Shown: positions 9,368 to 18,243, counted from the first letter of the stretch. The stretch is DNA of 64,000 bases from Blastococcus litoris (GCF_003075095.1 NZ_QCZF01000002.1:62001-126000), one strand, 5' to 3'. A program made the numbers and translations. The notes: a model not told the origin generated them from the sequence alone.

Positions 9368-9934
9368 ATGACCACGCCGCAGGGTTCGCCGCCGCCTCCG
9401 CCGGATGCCGGCCAGCCGTCCGAGAGCGGGCCGTACGGGTACGCCCCTCCGCCTCCGCCGCCGCCGGGCTACGGGGCGCCGGGCTACGGGCCGCCGGGCT
9501 ACGGCTACTCCCAGCCGATGCCCTCGGTGCCCGGGTACGCGCAGTACGCCCTGCCGCAGGGACCGGTCGGGCAGATCCGCCCGACCGGGATGATCATCCT
9601 GCTGTTCCTCGTCACCCTCGGGATCTGGGGCCTCGTCTACTACTTCCAGGTCCACGAGGAGATCAAGCGGCACAGCGGGGAGGGCCTCGGTGGCGTGCTG
9701 GCGCTGGTCATCGCCATCGTCTTCGGCCTGATCAACCCCTTCCTCCTCTCGAACGAGGTCGGCCAGCTCTACGAGCGGCGCGGCCAGGAGAAGCCCGTGT
9801 CGGCGCTCACCGCGCTGTGGTTCTTCCCCGGGATCTTCATCCTCGTGGGCCCGTTCGTCTGGTTCGTGAAGACCAACAACGCCCTCAACGAGTACTGGCA
9901 GAGCCTGGGCCAGACCCGGACCACCCTTGTCTGA
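9368..9934 (+). CDS. DUF4234 membrane protein with Pro/Gly/Tyr-rich N-terminus
   Basis: A 188-residue protein; ATG 9368 follows GAGAGGAGC. The first 70 residues are low-complexity Pro/Gly/Tyr with repeated PGYG units. The rest is a DUF4234 domain with hydrophobic segments (MIILLFLVTLGIWGLVYYF, LALVIAIVFGLINPFLL, FPGIFILVGPFVWFV) and the shared stretch VSALTALWFFPGIF. It is a close paralogue of the membrane half of the 6577-7188 protein, but its cytoplasmic extension differs. It is divergent from the lipoprotein gene (85-base gap). Confidence 0.85.
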   Translation: MTTPQGSPPPPPDAGQPSESGPYGYAPPPPPPPGYGAPGYGPPGYGYSQPMPSVPGYAQYALPQGPVGQIRPTGMIILLFLVTLGIWGLVYYFQVHEEIKRHSGEGLGGVLALVIAIVFGLINPFLLSNEVGQLYERRGQEKPVSALTALWFFPGIFILVGPFVWFVKTNNALNEYWQSLGQTRTTLV

Positions 9935-9942
9935 CCCAGCCC

Positions 9943-11334
9943 TCAGCCGCCCCGGCGGGGGACGGCGACTCGCGCGATGCCGCGTGGGCGGCTGGCGCGC
10001 ACCCAGCTCCCGTACAGCGCCAGCGCGATCGTCCCCGCCGCCGCCAGGGAGACCAGCGGCAGGCCGCGCAGCAGGTTGACCGCCAGGGTGAAGGCCACGA
10101 TGCCCGCGCCGGCGCCGTTCATCAGCATCGAGGCGGTGCGCCCCTCGGCGTGGGAGAACGTCGTCATGGCGGCCAGCCCCATGAGGAAGCTGAGGAACAC
10201 CGCGACCGCGTAGAAGAGGACGAGGACCTGGTCGCGACCCCCGGCGGCCAGCACGACGGCTGCGGCGAGGGCGACGAAGACGACGACCGCGCGGTAGGGC
10301 ACGTGGTGGGAGTTGGTCGGCCACAGCCAGGACGGGAGGATCCCGGCGCGGGAGCCGTCGGGCTCGGTGTGGCGCGCGAGGGCCTTCAGCAGACCCGGTC
10401 CCGCCTGGAGCGACGAACTGGTCGCCGAGAGCAGCAGCAGCGCCGTGAAAAGCTGGAAGAGCGCGTAGCCGCCCGTCCCGACGCTGGCGCGGGCGATGTC
10501 GGCGACCTGGGTGGAACCAGGCTCGGGGACGCCGATCCCTTGGCGGACCGCGACCGCCGTCAGCCCGAGGGTCAGGCAGCCGACGATCCCGAGGGTCAGC
10601 CAGAGCGTGATCCGGCCGAACCGCCGGCGTCCGTCGTCGTCCAGCTCCTCGAGCTCGGCGATGGCGGAGGACGGCGCCTCCACCCCCGTGGCCAGTGCCA
10701 TCGCCACCGGGAAGGCGAGCAGCACCGCGACGAAGGCCGCGGAGCCCGAGCCGCCCACCGCGGGGGCGTCCGCCGCCGGCGCGGCCCCCAGCCCACCGGC
10801 CACGATCACGGCGCCGAGCCCCACGAAGAGCACCGTCATGACGGCGAACACCGCCCGCCCGAGGTGCCCGAACCAGATGAGGCCGGCGACGGCGAGGAGT
10901 ACGAGCAGGGCCAGCTCCGCGCGCCAGGGCGCCAGCTCCGGCAGGACGGCGATCACCGCGGAGGCGGCCGCCGAGACGCTGATCGCGATGGTCAGCACGA
11001 AGTCGACGATCAGCGCCCCGATCGGGAGGAACGCCCAGCCCTCGCCGAAGGCGGCGCCGGTGGCGGCCGCGGCGCCGCCTCCCTCGGGAAAGCGGCCCAC
11101 CAGCTGGGAGTAGTTCGTGATGACCAGGGCGACGATGGCGACGACCAGGCCCATGGTGGGGAGCAGGAGGGCGAGGTTGCCGTCCAGGGCCCGGAGCGCG
11201 GCCTCGATCGCGTAGGCCACCGAGGAGACGGGGTCGGCCATGACGGAGAACGCGAAGGCCAGCAGCAGGACCGGGCGCGACGTGGACCTACCGGGAGAGC
11301 TCCGCGTCCCGGTACGCGCCCGCCCGACCGCCAT
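9943..11334 (-). CDS. APC-superfamily amino-acid/polyamine permease
   Basis: About 463 residues from ATG 11334, chosen because GAGAGGGG lies just upstream; an in-frame ATG 27 bases earlier is possible. SVMADPVSSVAYAIEAAL near the N-terminus is the unwound first helix typical of APC transporters, and about 12 hydrophobic segments follow (LLLPTMGLVVAIVALVITNY, FLPIGALIVDFVLTIAISV, and others). GVEAPSSAIAELEELDDDGR suggests a cytoplasmic loop. Substrate unknown. The gene converges on the DUF4234 gene with an 8-base gap and has no linked enzymes. Confidence 0.82.
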   Translation of the reverse strand: MAVGRARTGTRSSPGRSTSRPVLLLAFAFSVMADPVSSVAYAIEAALRALDGNLALLLPTMGLVVAIVALVITNYSQLVGRFPEGGGAAAATGAAFGEGWAFLPIGALIVDFVLTIAISVSAAASAVIAVLPELAPWRAELALLVLLAVAGLIWFGHLGRAVFAVMTVLFVGLGAVIVAGGLGAAPAADAPAVGGSGSAAFVAVLLAFPVAMALATGVEAPSSAIAELEELDDDGRRRFGRITLWLTLGIVGCLTLGLTAVAVRQGIGVPEPGSTQVADIARASVGTGGYALFQLFTALLLLSATSSSLQAGPGLLKALARHTEPDGSRAGILPSWLWPTNSHHVPYRAVVVFVALAAAVVLAAGGRDQVLVLFYAVAVFLSFLMGLAAMTTFSHAEGRTASMLMNGAGAGIVAFTLAVNLLRGLPLVSLAAAGTIALALYGSWVRASRPRGIARVAVPRRGG

Positions 11335-11367
11335 GGAGCCCCTCTCGCCACGGCGGATCATGCCGGG

Positions 11368-12264
11368 TCAGGCGCCGGAGAAGCGCTGCTCCAGCCGCTG
11401 CACCTCGGGCAGGCCGATGAGGTCGGTGAACTCGCCGAAGGTGGGCACCGCGTCCAGCGCCGCCGTCGGGACGCCGTCGCGCCCCAGCGTCGCCAGCAGC
11501 GAGCGGATGCCCGCGGTCGCCGCCAGCAGCGTGCCGATCGGGTAGATCACCAGCGAGAACCCGAGCTCGGTGATCCGCTCCAGCGACAGCGGCGGCGTCT
11601 TCCCGCCCTCCGCCCAGTTGAAGACGAGCGGGGCGACCCCGCGCAGCTCGCCGGCCACCCGCTCGATGTCGGCCTCGGAGGTGGGCGCCTCCACGAACAG
11701 CACGTCGGCGCCCGCCTCGGCGAAGGCCCGGGCCCGGGCGATCGCGTCGTCGGTACCGGTCACGGCCACCGCGTCGGTGCGGGCGATGACCAGCAGGTCG
11801 GGATCGCGCCGCGCCTCGACGGCGGCCCGGATCTTGCCGGCCATCTCGTCGGCACCGACCAGCAGCTTGCCGCTCATGTGCCCGCACTTCTTGGGCATCA
11901 CCTGGTCCTCGAGCTGGATGGCGGCGACGCCGGCCTGCTCGTAGAGCTGCACGGTGCGGACGACGTTGATCGCGTTGCCGTAGCCGGTGTCGGCGTCGGC
12001 GATCACCGGCACGTCGACGGCGGCCGCGATGCGCCGCGCGTTGTCGACCATCTCGGTCCCGGTCAGCAGCCCGACGTCGGGGCGGCCGATCAGGGAGGCG
12101 GTCGTCCCGAACCCGGTCATGTAGACCGCGTCGAAGCCGGCCTGCTCGACCAGCCGCGCGCTCAAGGAGTCGTACGCGCCCGGGGCGACCAGCGGCGCGG
12201 ACCCGCCGATCAGCTCGCGCAGGCGTGCCCGCGGCGTGCGTCCGGTACTCAGCAGATCCGCCAC
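11368..12264 (-). CDS. Isocitrate lyase/PEP mutase superfamily enzyme
   Basis: A 298-residue TIM-barrel enzyme starting at GTG 12264 with GAGGGGG six bases upstream. APGAYDSLSARLVEQAGFDAVYMTGF, VPVIADADTGYGNA (Mg2+-binding Asp cluster), QLEDQVMPKKCGH (the active-site Cys loop) and VIARTDA are standard for methylisocitrate lyase, dimethylmalate lyase and oxaloacetate decarboxylase relatives, which break a C-C bond in 2-hydroxy di- or tricarboxylates. Which reaction applies cannot be read here. It is divergent from the GntR gene across a 117-base region with a shared inverted repeat, so co-regulation with the hydantoinase operon is likely. Confidence 0.88.
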   Translation of the reverse strand: MADLLSTGRTPRARLRELIGGSAPLVAPGAYDSLSARLVEQAGFDAVYMTGFGTTASLIGRPDVGLLTGTEMVDNARRIAAAVDVPVIADADTGYGNAINVVRTVQLYEQAGVAAIQLEDQVMPKKCGHMSGKLLVGADEMAGKIRAAVEARRDPDLLVIARTDAVAVTGTDDAIARARAFAEAGADVLFVEAPTSEADIERVAGELRGVAPLVFNWAEGGKTPPLSLERITELGFSLVIYPIGTLLAATAGIRSLLATLGRDGVPTAALDAVPTFGEFTDLIGLPEVQRLEQRFSGA

Positions 12265-12276
12265 GTCGGCCCCCTC

Positions 12277-12349
12277 TTGTATGCAGTCATCCGGAATTTA
12301 CGCAGAAGCGTTGCCTCCCGGAACCCTCCACCCCTACGTTTGCACACAA
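12277..12349. promoter_or_regulatory. Candidate GntR operator half-sites in the divergent lyase/gntR region
   Basis: TTGTATGCA (12277-12285) and TGCACACAA (12341-12349) are inverted copies matching at eight of nine positions. The first lies 13 bases upstream of the lyase start and the second 33 bases upstream of the gntR start, so each is placed to repress one side. Half-sites with TTGT...ACAA are common for FadR/FCD-type GntR regulators. The pairing distance (about 64 bp centre to centre) suggests two separate sites or a loop. Confidence 0.45.
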
Positions 12350-12381
12350 TCTTCGAGGGGGTGTGACCGCTGACACGACCC

Positions 12382-13059
12382 ATGACGTCTGCCGAGCGGG
12401 CGCTGCAGGAGCTGCGCGAGCTCATCCTCGGCGGCGGTCTGGCGCCCGGTGCACGGCTCGGAGAGGTGGAGCTCGCCGAGCGGCTGGGCGTCAGCCGGAC
12501 ACCGGTCCGCGAGGCGCTGAGCCGGCTCGCGGCCGAGGGCCTGGTCGAGATCAGCCCCAACCGCGGGGCCCGGGTCGCCACCTGGACGGTCGCCGAGCTC
12601 GAGGGCGTCTTCGACCTGCGCATGTCACTGGAGCCGCAGCTCACCGGGTTCGCCGTCCCGAACGCCTCGGCGGCCGACGTCGCCGAGCTCCACGAGCTCG
12701 CGCACCGCATGGTCCAGGTCGGCAGCCCGGGCCCCCGCCAGGACCTGGACGCCCTCGTGCCGCTCAACCGGGCGTTCCACGACCGGCTGGTCGCGCTGGC
12801 CGGGCACCCCACCCTGGCCACGGCGCTGGCCGCGGCCATCCACCCGCCGATCGTGCGGCGCAACTTCTCCGCCTACGACGCCGAGTCGCTGCGCCGCAGC
12901 CTCGCCCACCACCTGGAGATCGTGGCCGCGCTGCGGGCCGGCGACGCCCGGTGGGCCCGCGCGGTCATGACCGCCCACATCTCCAACGCGCGGGCCGTGA
13001 TGGTCCGCGCCGCCACCGCAGGCACCACGCAGGACCCCACGGACGAGGAGGCCTCATGA
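12382..13059 (+). CDS. GntR/FCD-family transcriptional regulator
   Basis: A 225-residue regulator with an N-terminal winged helix (about residues 1-70: LRELILGGGLAPGARLGEVELAERLGVSRTPVREALSRL contains the GntR signature) and an all-helical FCD ligand domain (about 80-210). In FCD proteins a metal site of Asp and His residues binds an organic acid; HDRLVAL and HHLEIVAALRAGD are at the usual places. Its stop overlaps the hyuA start (ATGA), so it is the first gene of the hydantoinase operon and probably controls both this operon and the divergent lyase in response to a pathway intermediate. Confidence 0.9.
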   Translation: MTSAERALQELRELILGGGLAPGARLGEVELAERLGVSRTPVREALSRLAAEGLVEISPNRGARVATWTVAELEGVFDLRMSLEPQLTGFAVPNASAADVAELHELAHRMVQVGSPGPRQDLDALVPLNRAFHDRLVALAGHPTLATALAAAIHPPIVRRNFSAYDAESLRRSLAHHLEIVAALRAGDARWARAVMTAHISNARAVMVRAATAGTTQDPTDEEAS

Positions 13060-15116
13060 GTTACCGGCTCGGAGTCGACGTCGGCGGCACGTTCACCGAC
13101 GTCCTGCTGGTGGAGGAGGGCAGCGGCTCCACCTGGCGGGCGAAGACCGCCTCGACGCCGGCCGACCAGGCCGTCGGCGTCCTCAACGGGATCGGCCAGG
13201 TGTGCGCGGCGGCCGGCATCGAGCTCTCCGAGGTGGCGCAGGTCCTGCACGGGACGACCGTCGCGACCAACGCCATCCTCGAGGGCAAGGGCGCGACCGT
13301 GGGGCTCGTGACGACGAAGGGCTTCCGGCAGGTCCTCCAGATCGCGCGGTCGTTCGTGCCCGGGGGGCTGGCCGGCTGGATCATCTGGCCCAAGCCCGAG
13401 CCGCTGGCCGACCTGGAGAACACCGTCGAGGTCGACGAGCGCATCGCCACCGACGGCAGCGTCGTCCGGCCGCTCGACGAGGACGACGTCCGGGCCCAGC
13501 TGGCCCGGCTCGCCGGCCGGGACGTCCAGGCGCTGGCCGTCTCCCTGATCAACTCGTTCGCCGACCCCGCCCACGAGCGGCGGATCGCCGAGATCGCCGC
13601 CGAGGTGCTCCCCGGCGTCCCGGTCAGCCTCTCCTCCGACGTGCTGCCGGAGATGCGCGAGTACGAGCGCACGCTGACCACCGTCGCCAACGGCTACGTC
13701 CAGCCGCAGGTGAAGAAGTACGTGCAGACGCTCTCGGACAAGCTTGGCGAGGGCGGCGTCCGTGGCGAACTGGCCATCCTGCGCAGCGACGGCGGCCTCC
13801 AGTCGGCCGCCGGCGCGATCGGCGCCCCGGTGACCATGCTCCTGTCCGGCCCGGCCGGTGGCGTGACCGGCGCGGTGTGGGTCGCCGAGCAGTGCGGCCA
13901 CCGCGACCTCATCACCTTCGACATGGGCGGCACGTCCACCGACGTCGCGCTCGTCCAGGACCTCTCGCCGCGGATCGGCCGGGAGACCAAGGTCGGCGAC
14001 CTCACCGTGCGCGCCTCCAGCGTCGACGTGCGCACCGTGGGCGCCGGCGGTGGCTCCATCGCGCACGTGCCCGAGCTGACCAAGGCGCTGCGGGTCGGGC
14101 CGCAGTCCGCCGGCGCCGACCCGGGCCCGGCCGCCTACGGCAAGGGCGGCGTCGAGCCCACGGTCACCGACGCCAACGTCGTCCTCGGCTACCTGCCCTC
14201 GTCGCTGGCCGGCGGGGAGATCGACCTCGACGTCGAGGCCGCCCGCGCGGCGGTCGGCAAGGTGGCCGAGGCGATCGGCCTGGAGTCACCCGAGGCGGCC
14301 GCCGCCGGCATCGTCGACATCGTCAACGAGAACATGCTCGGCGGGCTGCGGCTGGTGAGCGTGCAGCAGGGCTTCGACCCGCGCGACTTCGCGCTGGTGG
14401 CCTTCGGCGGCGCCGGGCCGCTGCACGCCAACGCGCTCGGCAAGCTCACCGGCGCCTGGCCGGTGATCGTGCCGCCGTCCCCGGGCGTGCTGTGCGCCCT
14501 CGGCGACGCCACGACCAGCCGCCGGGACGAGTCCGCGCGCACCGTGCTGCGCCGGTTCGCCGACCTCAGCGGCGCCGACCTGGTCGGCATCCTGCGCGAG
14601 CTGGCCGACGACGCCGGGCAGCGGCTGGCCGACCAGGGCACCCCGCGCGAGGACCAGACGGTCACCTACCAGGTCGACGTCCGCTACCACGGCCAAGGCT
14701 TCGAGATCCCGGTGACGGTCGACGCCTCCTGGCTGGAGGACGCCGACTCCGCCTTCGCCCGGCTGGGCCAGACCTTCGACGCCGAGCACGACCGGCTGTT
14801 CTCGTTCCTGCTCGACGTCGACCACGAGCTGGTCAACGCGCGGGCCACGGTCACCGGGCCGAAGCCGGACGTCGCCCCGGTGCACCTCGAGGCCGGCGAC
14901 GGGGACCCGGCCCCCGCCCTGGTCACCGAGCACCCGATCCACGTCGGCGGGGAGCAGGTGACCGCGAACGTCTACGACCGGGCGCGGTTGCGGGCCGGCG
15001 ACGTCGTCCGCGGTCCCGCGATCGTCACCGAGATGGACTCCACCACCCTCGTCCTGCCCGGGCACGCCGCGACCGTGCACCCCTCGGGCTCCCTGCTGAT
15101 CACCCCGGAGGCCTGA
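13056..15116 (+). CDS. hyuA: N-methylhydantoinase A-type subunit (HyuA/oxoprolinase family)
   Basis: A 686-residue actin-like ATPase subunit. LGVDVGGTFTDVLL at the start, LHGTTVATNAILEGKG, then DMGGTSTDVAL at about residue 288, GAGGGSIAHV and FGGAGPLHA are the Hydant_A_N and Hydantoinase_A signatures. With the B subunit these enzymes use ATP to open a five-membered lactam or imide ring such as N-methylhydantoin, hydantoin or 5-oxoproline. ATG 13056 overlaps the gntR stop, and hyuB begins six bases after the stop, so translation is probably coupled. Substrate is inferred from the downstream amidohydrolase. Confidence 0.9.
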   Translation: MSYRLGVDVGGTFTDVLLVEEGSGSTWRAKTASTPADQAVGVLNGIGQVCAAAGIELSEVAQVLHGTTVATNAILEGKGATVGLVTTKGFRQVLQIARSFVPGGLAGWIIWPKPEPLADLENTVEVDERIATDGSVVRPLDEDDVRAQLARLAGRDVQALAVSLINSFADPAHERRIAEIAAEVLPGVPVSLSSDVLPEMREYERTLTTVANGYVQPQVKKYVQTLSDKLGEGGVRGELAILRSDGGLQSAAGAIGAPVTMLLSGPAGGVTGAVWVAEQCGHRDLITFDMGGTSTDVALVQDLSPRIGRETKVGDLTVRASSVDVRTVGAGGGSIAHVPELTKALRVGPQSAGADPGPAAYGKGGVEPTVTDANVVLGYLPSSLAGGEIDLDVEAARAAVGKVAEAIGLESPEAAAAGIVDIVNENMLGGLRLVSVQQGFDPRDFALVAFGGAGPLHANALGKLTGAWPVIVPPSPGVLCALGDATTSRRDESARTVLRRFADLSGADLVGILRELADDAGQRLADQGTPREDQTVTYQVDVRYHGQGFEIPVTVDASWLEDADSAFARLGQTFDAEHDRLFSFLLDVDHELVNARATVTGPKPDVAPVHLEAGDGDPAPALVTEHPIHVGGEQVTANVYDRARLRAGDVVRGPAIVTEMDSTTLVLPGHAATVHPSGSLLITPEA

Positions 15117-15121
15117 CCCCC

Positions 15122-16993
15122 ATGGCACGGATCATCGAGACGGCGACCGGCACGATCGAGAAGGGGCCGGTCGACCCGGTCACCCTCGACCTGATCGAGA
15201 ACGGGCTGCGCAACGCCCGCTACGAGATGGACGAGGTGCTCTTCCGCACCGCGCTGTCGCCGGGCATCCGCGAGCAGCACGACGAGTTCCCGCTCATCGC
15301 CGACCCCGACGGGAAGATGGTCGTCGGCCAGTTCGGCCTGTCCATCCCCGACTTCCTCGAGGGCTTCGACGGCACCATCGAGGAGGGCGACGTGCTGCTC
15401 ACGTCGGACCCGTACTCGTGCGGCGCCGCGATCAGCCACGCCAACGACTGGCTGGTCGTCGTCCCGATCTTCAAGGACGGCCGGGTCGTGGGCTGGGCGT
15501 CGATGTTCGGGCACATGTCCGACGTGGGCGGCAAGACGCCGTCGTCCATGCCGACCGACGCCACCACGATCTACGAGGAGGGCGTGGTCATCCCGCCCTT
15601 CAAGCTCTACCAGCGGGGCGTGCCCAACGAGGACGCGCTGCGGATCATCCTCAACCAGGTCCGCAAGCCCGACTGGAACCGCGCCGACCTCAACGGCCTG
15701 GTCGCCGCCTGCCGCACGGCCGCCCGCCGGGTGACCGAGATGTGCGACCGGTTCGGCACCGACACCTACCTGTCGGCGCTGGACGCGCTGCTGCAGCGCA
15801 ACTACGACGCGATGAAGGTGCTCTTGGCGATGGTCTTCGAGGAGGGCCGCACGCTGTCGTTCACCGACTACATCTGCGACGACGGCGTCGGCAACGGCCC
15901 GTACGAGCTGACGATGTCGCTGACCCGCACCGGCGACAAGGTGCACATCGACTTCACCGGGTCCTCGCCCCAGGCGGTCGGGCCGATCAACTACTACATC
16001 AACGAGAACCTGACCCGGATGTTCTTCGGGATCTACATGATCACCGTGGCCGACCCGCAGATCCTCTGGAACGACGGGTTCTACCCGCTGGTCGACGTCA
16101 CGATCCCGGACGGCTCGTACTGGAAGCCGAAGTTCCCCGCGGCGCTGAGCGGCCGCAACCACGGCATCGGCCGCGTCTTCGACCTGTTCGGCGGGCTGCT
16201 CGGGCAGACCAACCCTGCGCTGCTCAACGCCGCCGGCTTCTCCTCCTCGCCGCACTTCATGTACTCCGGGCACTACTCGCAGGGCGAGCGGAAGGGGGAG
16301 TGGTTCCAGCTGTACTCGATCGGCTTCGGCGGCATCCCCGGGCGGCCGCTCGGCGACGGCCCCGACGGGCACTCGCTGTGGCCGAGCTTCACCAACATCC
16401 CGTGCGAGTACCTCGAGTCCTACTACCCGCTGCGGATCGAGCAGTGGGAGACCGTCGCCGACACCGGCGGGGCGGGCCTGCACCGCGGCGGCAACGGCGT
16501 CGACGTGTCCTACGTCTTCGAGGAGCCGGGCACCATCGCCATCCACGACGACCGGTGGCTGACCTACCCGTGGGGCGTCAACGGTGGCCACCCGGGTGCC
16601 CGCGGCACCAAGTGGGTCGACCGCGCCGACGGCACCCGCGAGGTGCTGCCCAGCAAGTGCCACGACGTCCCGGTGGCGCCCGGCGACGTCCTCCACTTCG
16701 TCACCTGGGGCGGCGGTGGGTGGGGCGATCCGCTCGAGCGCGACCCGGAGCTGGTGGCGAGGGAGGTCCGCCGAGGACTGGTGACGGCGAAGGGTGCGGA
16801 GCGCTACGGCGTCTGCGTCGACGAGGACGGCACGGTGAACGCGGAGGCGACGGAGCGCCTGCGCGACCAGATGCGCGCCGACCGGCCCGCCGAGCTCCCG
16901 GTGTTCGACATGGGCCCGCCGATCGAGGAGCTGCTGGCGCGCTGCGAGGAGGAGACGGGGCTGCCCGCGCCGAAGCGCCCCGTGTGGGTGTGA
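15122..16993 (+). CDS. hyuB: N-methylhydantoinase B-type subunit (HyuB/oxoprolinase family)
   Basis: A 623-residue Hydantoinase_B subunit. DPVTLDLIENGLRNARYEM near the N-terminus, the segment ISHANDWLVVVPIF, GHMSDVGGKTPSSMP and the late glycine-rich stretch VTWGGGGWGDPLERDP are typical. It pairs with HyuA to form the ATP-dependent cyclic amidase. Length is somewhat longer than the usual 510-580 residues because of a C-terminal tail. The GTG of the next gene overlaps its stop codon, so all four operon genes are tightly packed. Confidence 0.9.
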   Translation: MARIIETATGTIEKGPVDPVTLDLIENGLRNARYEMDEVLFRTALSPGIREQHDEFPLIADPDGKMVVGQFGLSIPDFLEGFDGTIEEGDVLLTSDPYSCGAAISHANDWLVVVPIFKDGRVVGWASMFGHMSDVGGKTPSSMPTDATTIYEEGVVIPPFKLYQRGVPNEDALRIILNQVRKPDWNRADLNGLVAACRTAARRVTEMCDRFGTDTYLSALDALLQRNYDAMKVLLAMVFEEGRTLSFTDYICDDGVGNGPYELTMSLTRTGDKVHIDFTGSSPQAVGPINYYINENLTRMFFGIYMITVADPQILWNDGFYPLVDVTIPDGSYWKPKFPAALSGRNHGIGRVFDLFGGLLGQTNPALLNAAGFSSSPHFMYSGHYSQGERKGEWFQLYSIGFGGIPGRPLGDGPDGHSLWPSFTNIPCEYLESYYPLRIEQWETVADTGGAGLHRGGNGVDVSYVFEEPGTIAIHDDRWLTYPWGVNGGHPGARGTKWVDRADGTREVLPSKCHDVPVAPGDVLHFVTWGGGGWGDPLERDPELVAREVRRGLVTAKGAERYGVCVDEDGTVNAEATERLRDQMRADRPAELPVFDMGPPIEELLARCEEETGLPAPKRPVWV

Positions 16994-17613
16994 CGCTGCC
17001 CGAGCCGGTCCCCGGCCCGCACGGCTCGGCCTTCTCCGGCCGGGTGGGCTGGGGGTCGCGCCCCGCCGTCGTCGTCATCGACCTGGTCCGGGCCTACACC
17101 GAGCGAGAGGGCCCGTTCGGGCTCCCGGAGCCCGGGCCCGCGGTCGAGGCGACGGTGGCGCTGGTCGACGCGGCCCGCGCGGGCGGGCACCCCGTCGTCT
17201 GGACCGTCGTCCGGTACGCGCCCGACCTGGCCGACGGCGGGCTGTTCGTCCGCAAGGTGCCCGCCTTGGCCGCCTTCGCCGACGGCGCCCCCGGCGGCTG
17301 GGGCGAGCTGACCCTGCAGCCCGGGCCGGGGGAGCCGGTGGTGGTCAAGCAGTACGCCTCGGCGTTCTTCGGGACCTCGCTCGCCCCGACCCTGCACGCA
17401 GCCGGCGTCGACACCGTCGTGCTCGCCGGCGTCTCCACGTCGGGCTGCGTGCGGGCCACCGCCATGGACGCGCTCAACTCCGGCTTCCGGCCCCAGGTGG
17501 TGCGCGACGCCTGCGCCGACCGCACGCCGGCGGTGCACGAGGGCAACCTCGCCGACCTCGACGCCAAGTACGCCGACGTCGTCGACCTGCCGGAGGCGCT
17601 GGCCCACCTGTGA
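16990..17613 (+). CDS. Isochorismatase-family amidohydrolase, likely N-carbamoylsarcosine amidase
   Basis: A 207-residue cysteine hydrolase starting at GTG 16990, which overlaps the hyuB stop by four bases. The triad of the family is present: Asp31 (VVVIDLVRAYT), Lys120 (PVVVKQYASAFFG) and Cys153 (GVSTSGCVRATAMDA). The family includes N-carbamoylsarcosine amidase, which makes sarcosine, CO2 and NH3. Directly after a hydantoinase A/B pair, that activity would finish N-methylhydantoin breakdown, as in creatinine catabolism. Nicotinamidase or isochorismatase activity fits the context less well. Confidence 0.85.
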   Translation: MTLPEPVPGPHGSAFSGRVGWGSRPAVVVIDLVRAYTEREGPFGLPEPGPAVEATVALVDAARAGGHPVVWTVVRYAPDLADGGLFVRKVPALAAFADGAPGGWGELTLQPGPGEPVVVKQYASAFFGTSLAPTLHAAGVDTVVLAGVSTSGCVRATAMDALNSGFRPQVVRDACADRTPAVHEGNLADLDAKYADVVDLPEALAHL

Positions 17614-17623
17614 TGCTCGACCC

Positions 17624-18088
17624 GTGCGGACGAGTGCGGGGATCCTGCTGTACCGGCGGCGACCGGGCGGGCCCGAGGTCCTGCTCGGGCACATGGGCGG
17701 CCCGTTCTGGTCGAGGAAGGACGACGGCGCCTGGTCGATCCCCAAGGGCGAGCACGACGCGCACGAGGAGCCGCCGGCCGTCGCGCGCCGCGAGTTCGAG
17801 GAGGAGCTCGGCTCGCCCGTGCCCGCCGACGTCCTGGTGCCCCTCGGGTCCGCGAAGGTGACCAGCAGCAAGGTGCTCGCGGTCTGGGCCGCCGAGGGCG
17901 ACCTCGACGCCACCGCGACCCGCAGCAACACCTTCGAGCTCGAGTGGCCACCGCGTTCGGGCCGGGTCCAGGAGTTCCCCGAGATCGACCGGGCGGCCTG
18001 GTTCGGCCTCGACGAGGCGCGGTCGAAGCTCCTGAAGGGGCAGGTGCCGTTCCTCGACCGGCTGGCCGACCACCTCGCCGGCGGCTAG
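17624..18088 (+). CDS. NUDIX hydrolase domain protein
   Basis: A 154-residue protein with a complete NUDIX box at residues 42-63 (GEHDAHE...ARREFEEELG), which binds Mg2+ and cleaves nucleoside-diphosphate-linked substrates. AGILLYRRRPGGPEVLLGHMGGPFW is typical of the predicted NTP-pyrophosphohydrolase branch. It begins at GTG 17624, 10 bases after the amidohydrolase stop, with no strong ribosome site. It may be transcribed from the hydantoinase operon but has no obvious part in that pathway. Confidence 0.88.
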   Translation: MRTSAGILLYRRRPGGPEVLLGHMGGPFWSRKDDGAWSIPKGEHDAHEEPPAVARREFEEELGSPVPADVLVPLGSAKVTSSKVLAVWAAEGDLDATATRSNTFELEWPPRSGRVQEFPEIDRAAWFGLDEARSKLLKGQVPFLDRLADHLAGG

Positions 18089-18243
18089 GCGCACCCGCCG
18101 CTGTGGCGGACGTCTCCGGCCAGGTGACGGTCCGGTTACAGGTCGTCCCACCGACCGGGAACCGTCCACGTCCGTCGTCCGGACCTGTCACTGTCCGACC
18201 GAACGGGCCCGTGGGGGACGTCCGAGTTCGGAGGAGGCACACC

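Noticed and set aside
9465-9512. Tandem GGGCTACGGG-like units
   Set aside because: They encode PGYG repeats in the low-complexity head of the DUF4234 protein and are explained by coding.
8695-12366. A 1,223-codon plus-strand open frame
   Set aside because: It runs through the lipoprotein, DUF4234, permease and lyase genes out of frame and reads as Arg/Gly/Glu/Gln-rich shadow.
12600-12978. Small antisense frames inside the gntR gene
   Set aside because: Fully contained in a well-supported gene, with no ribosome site or domain.
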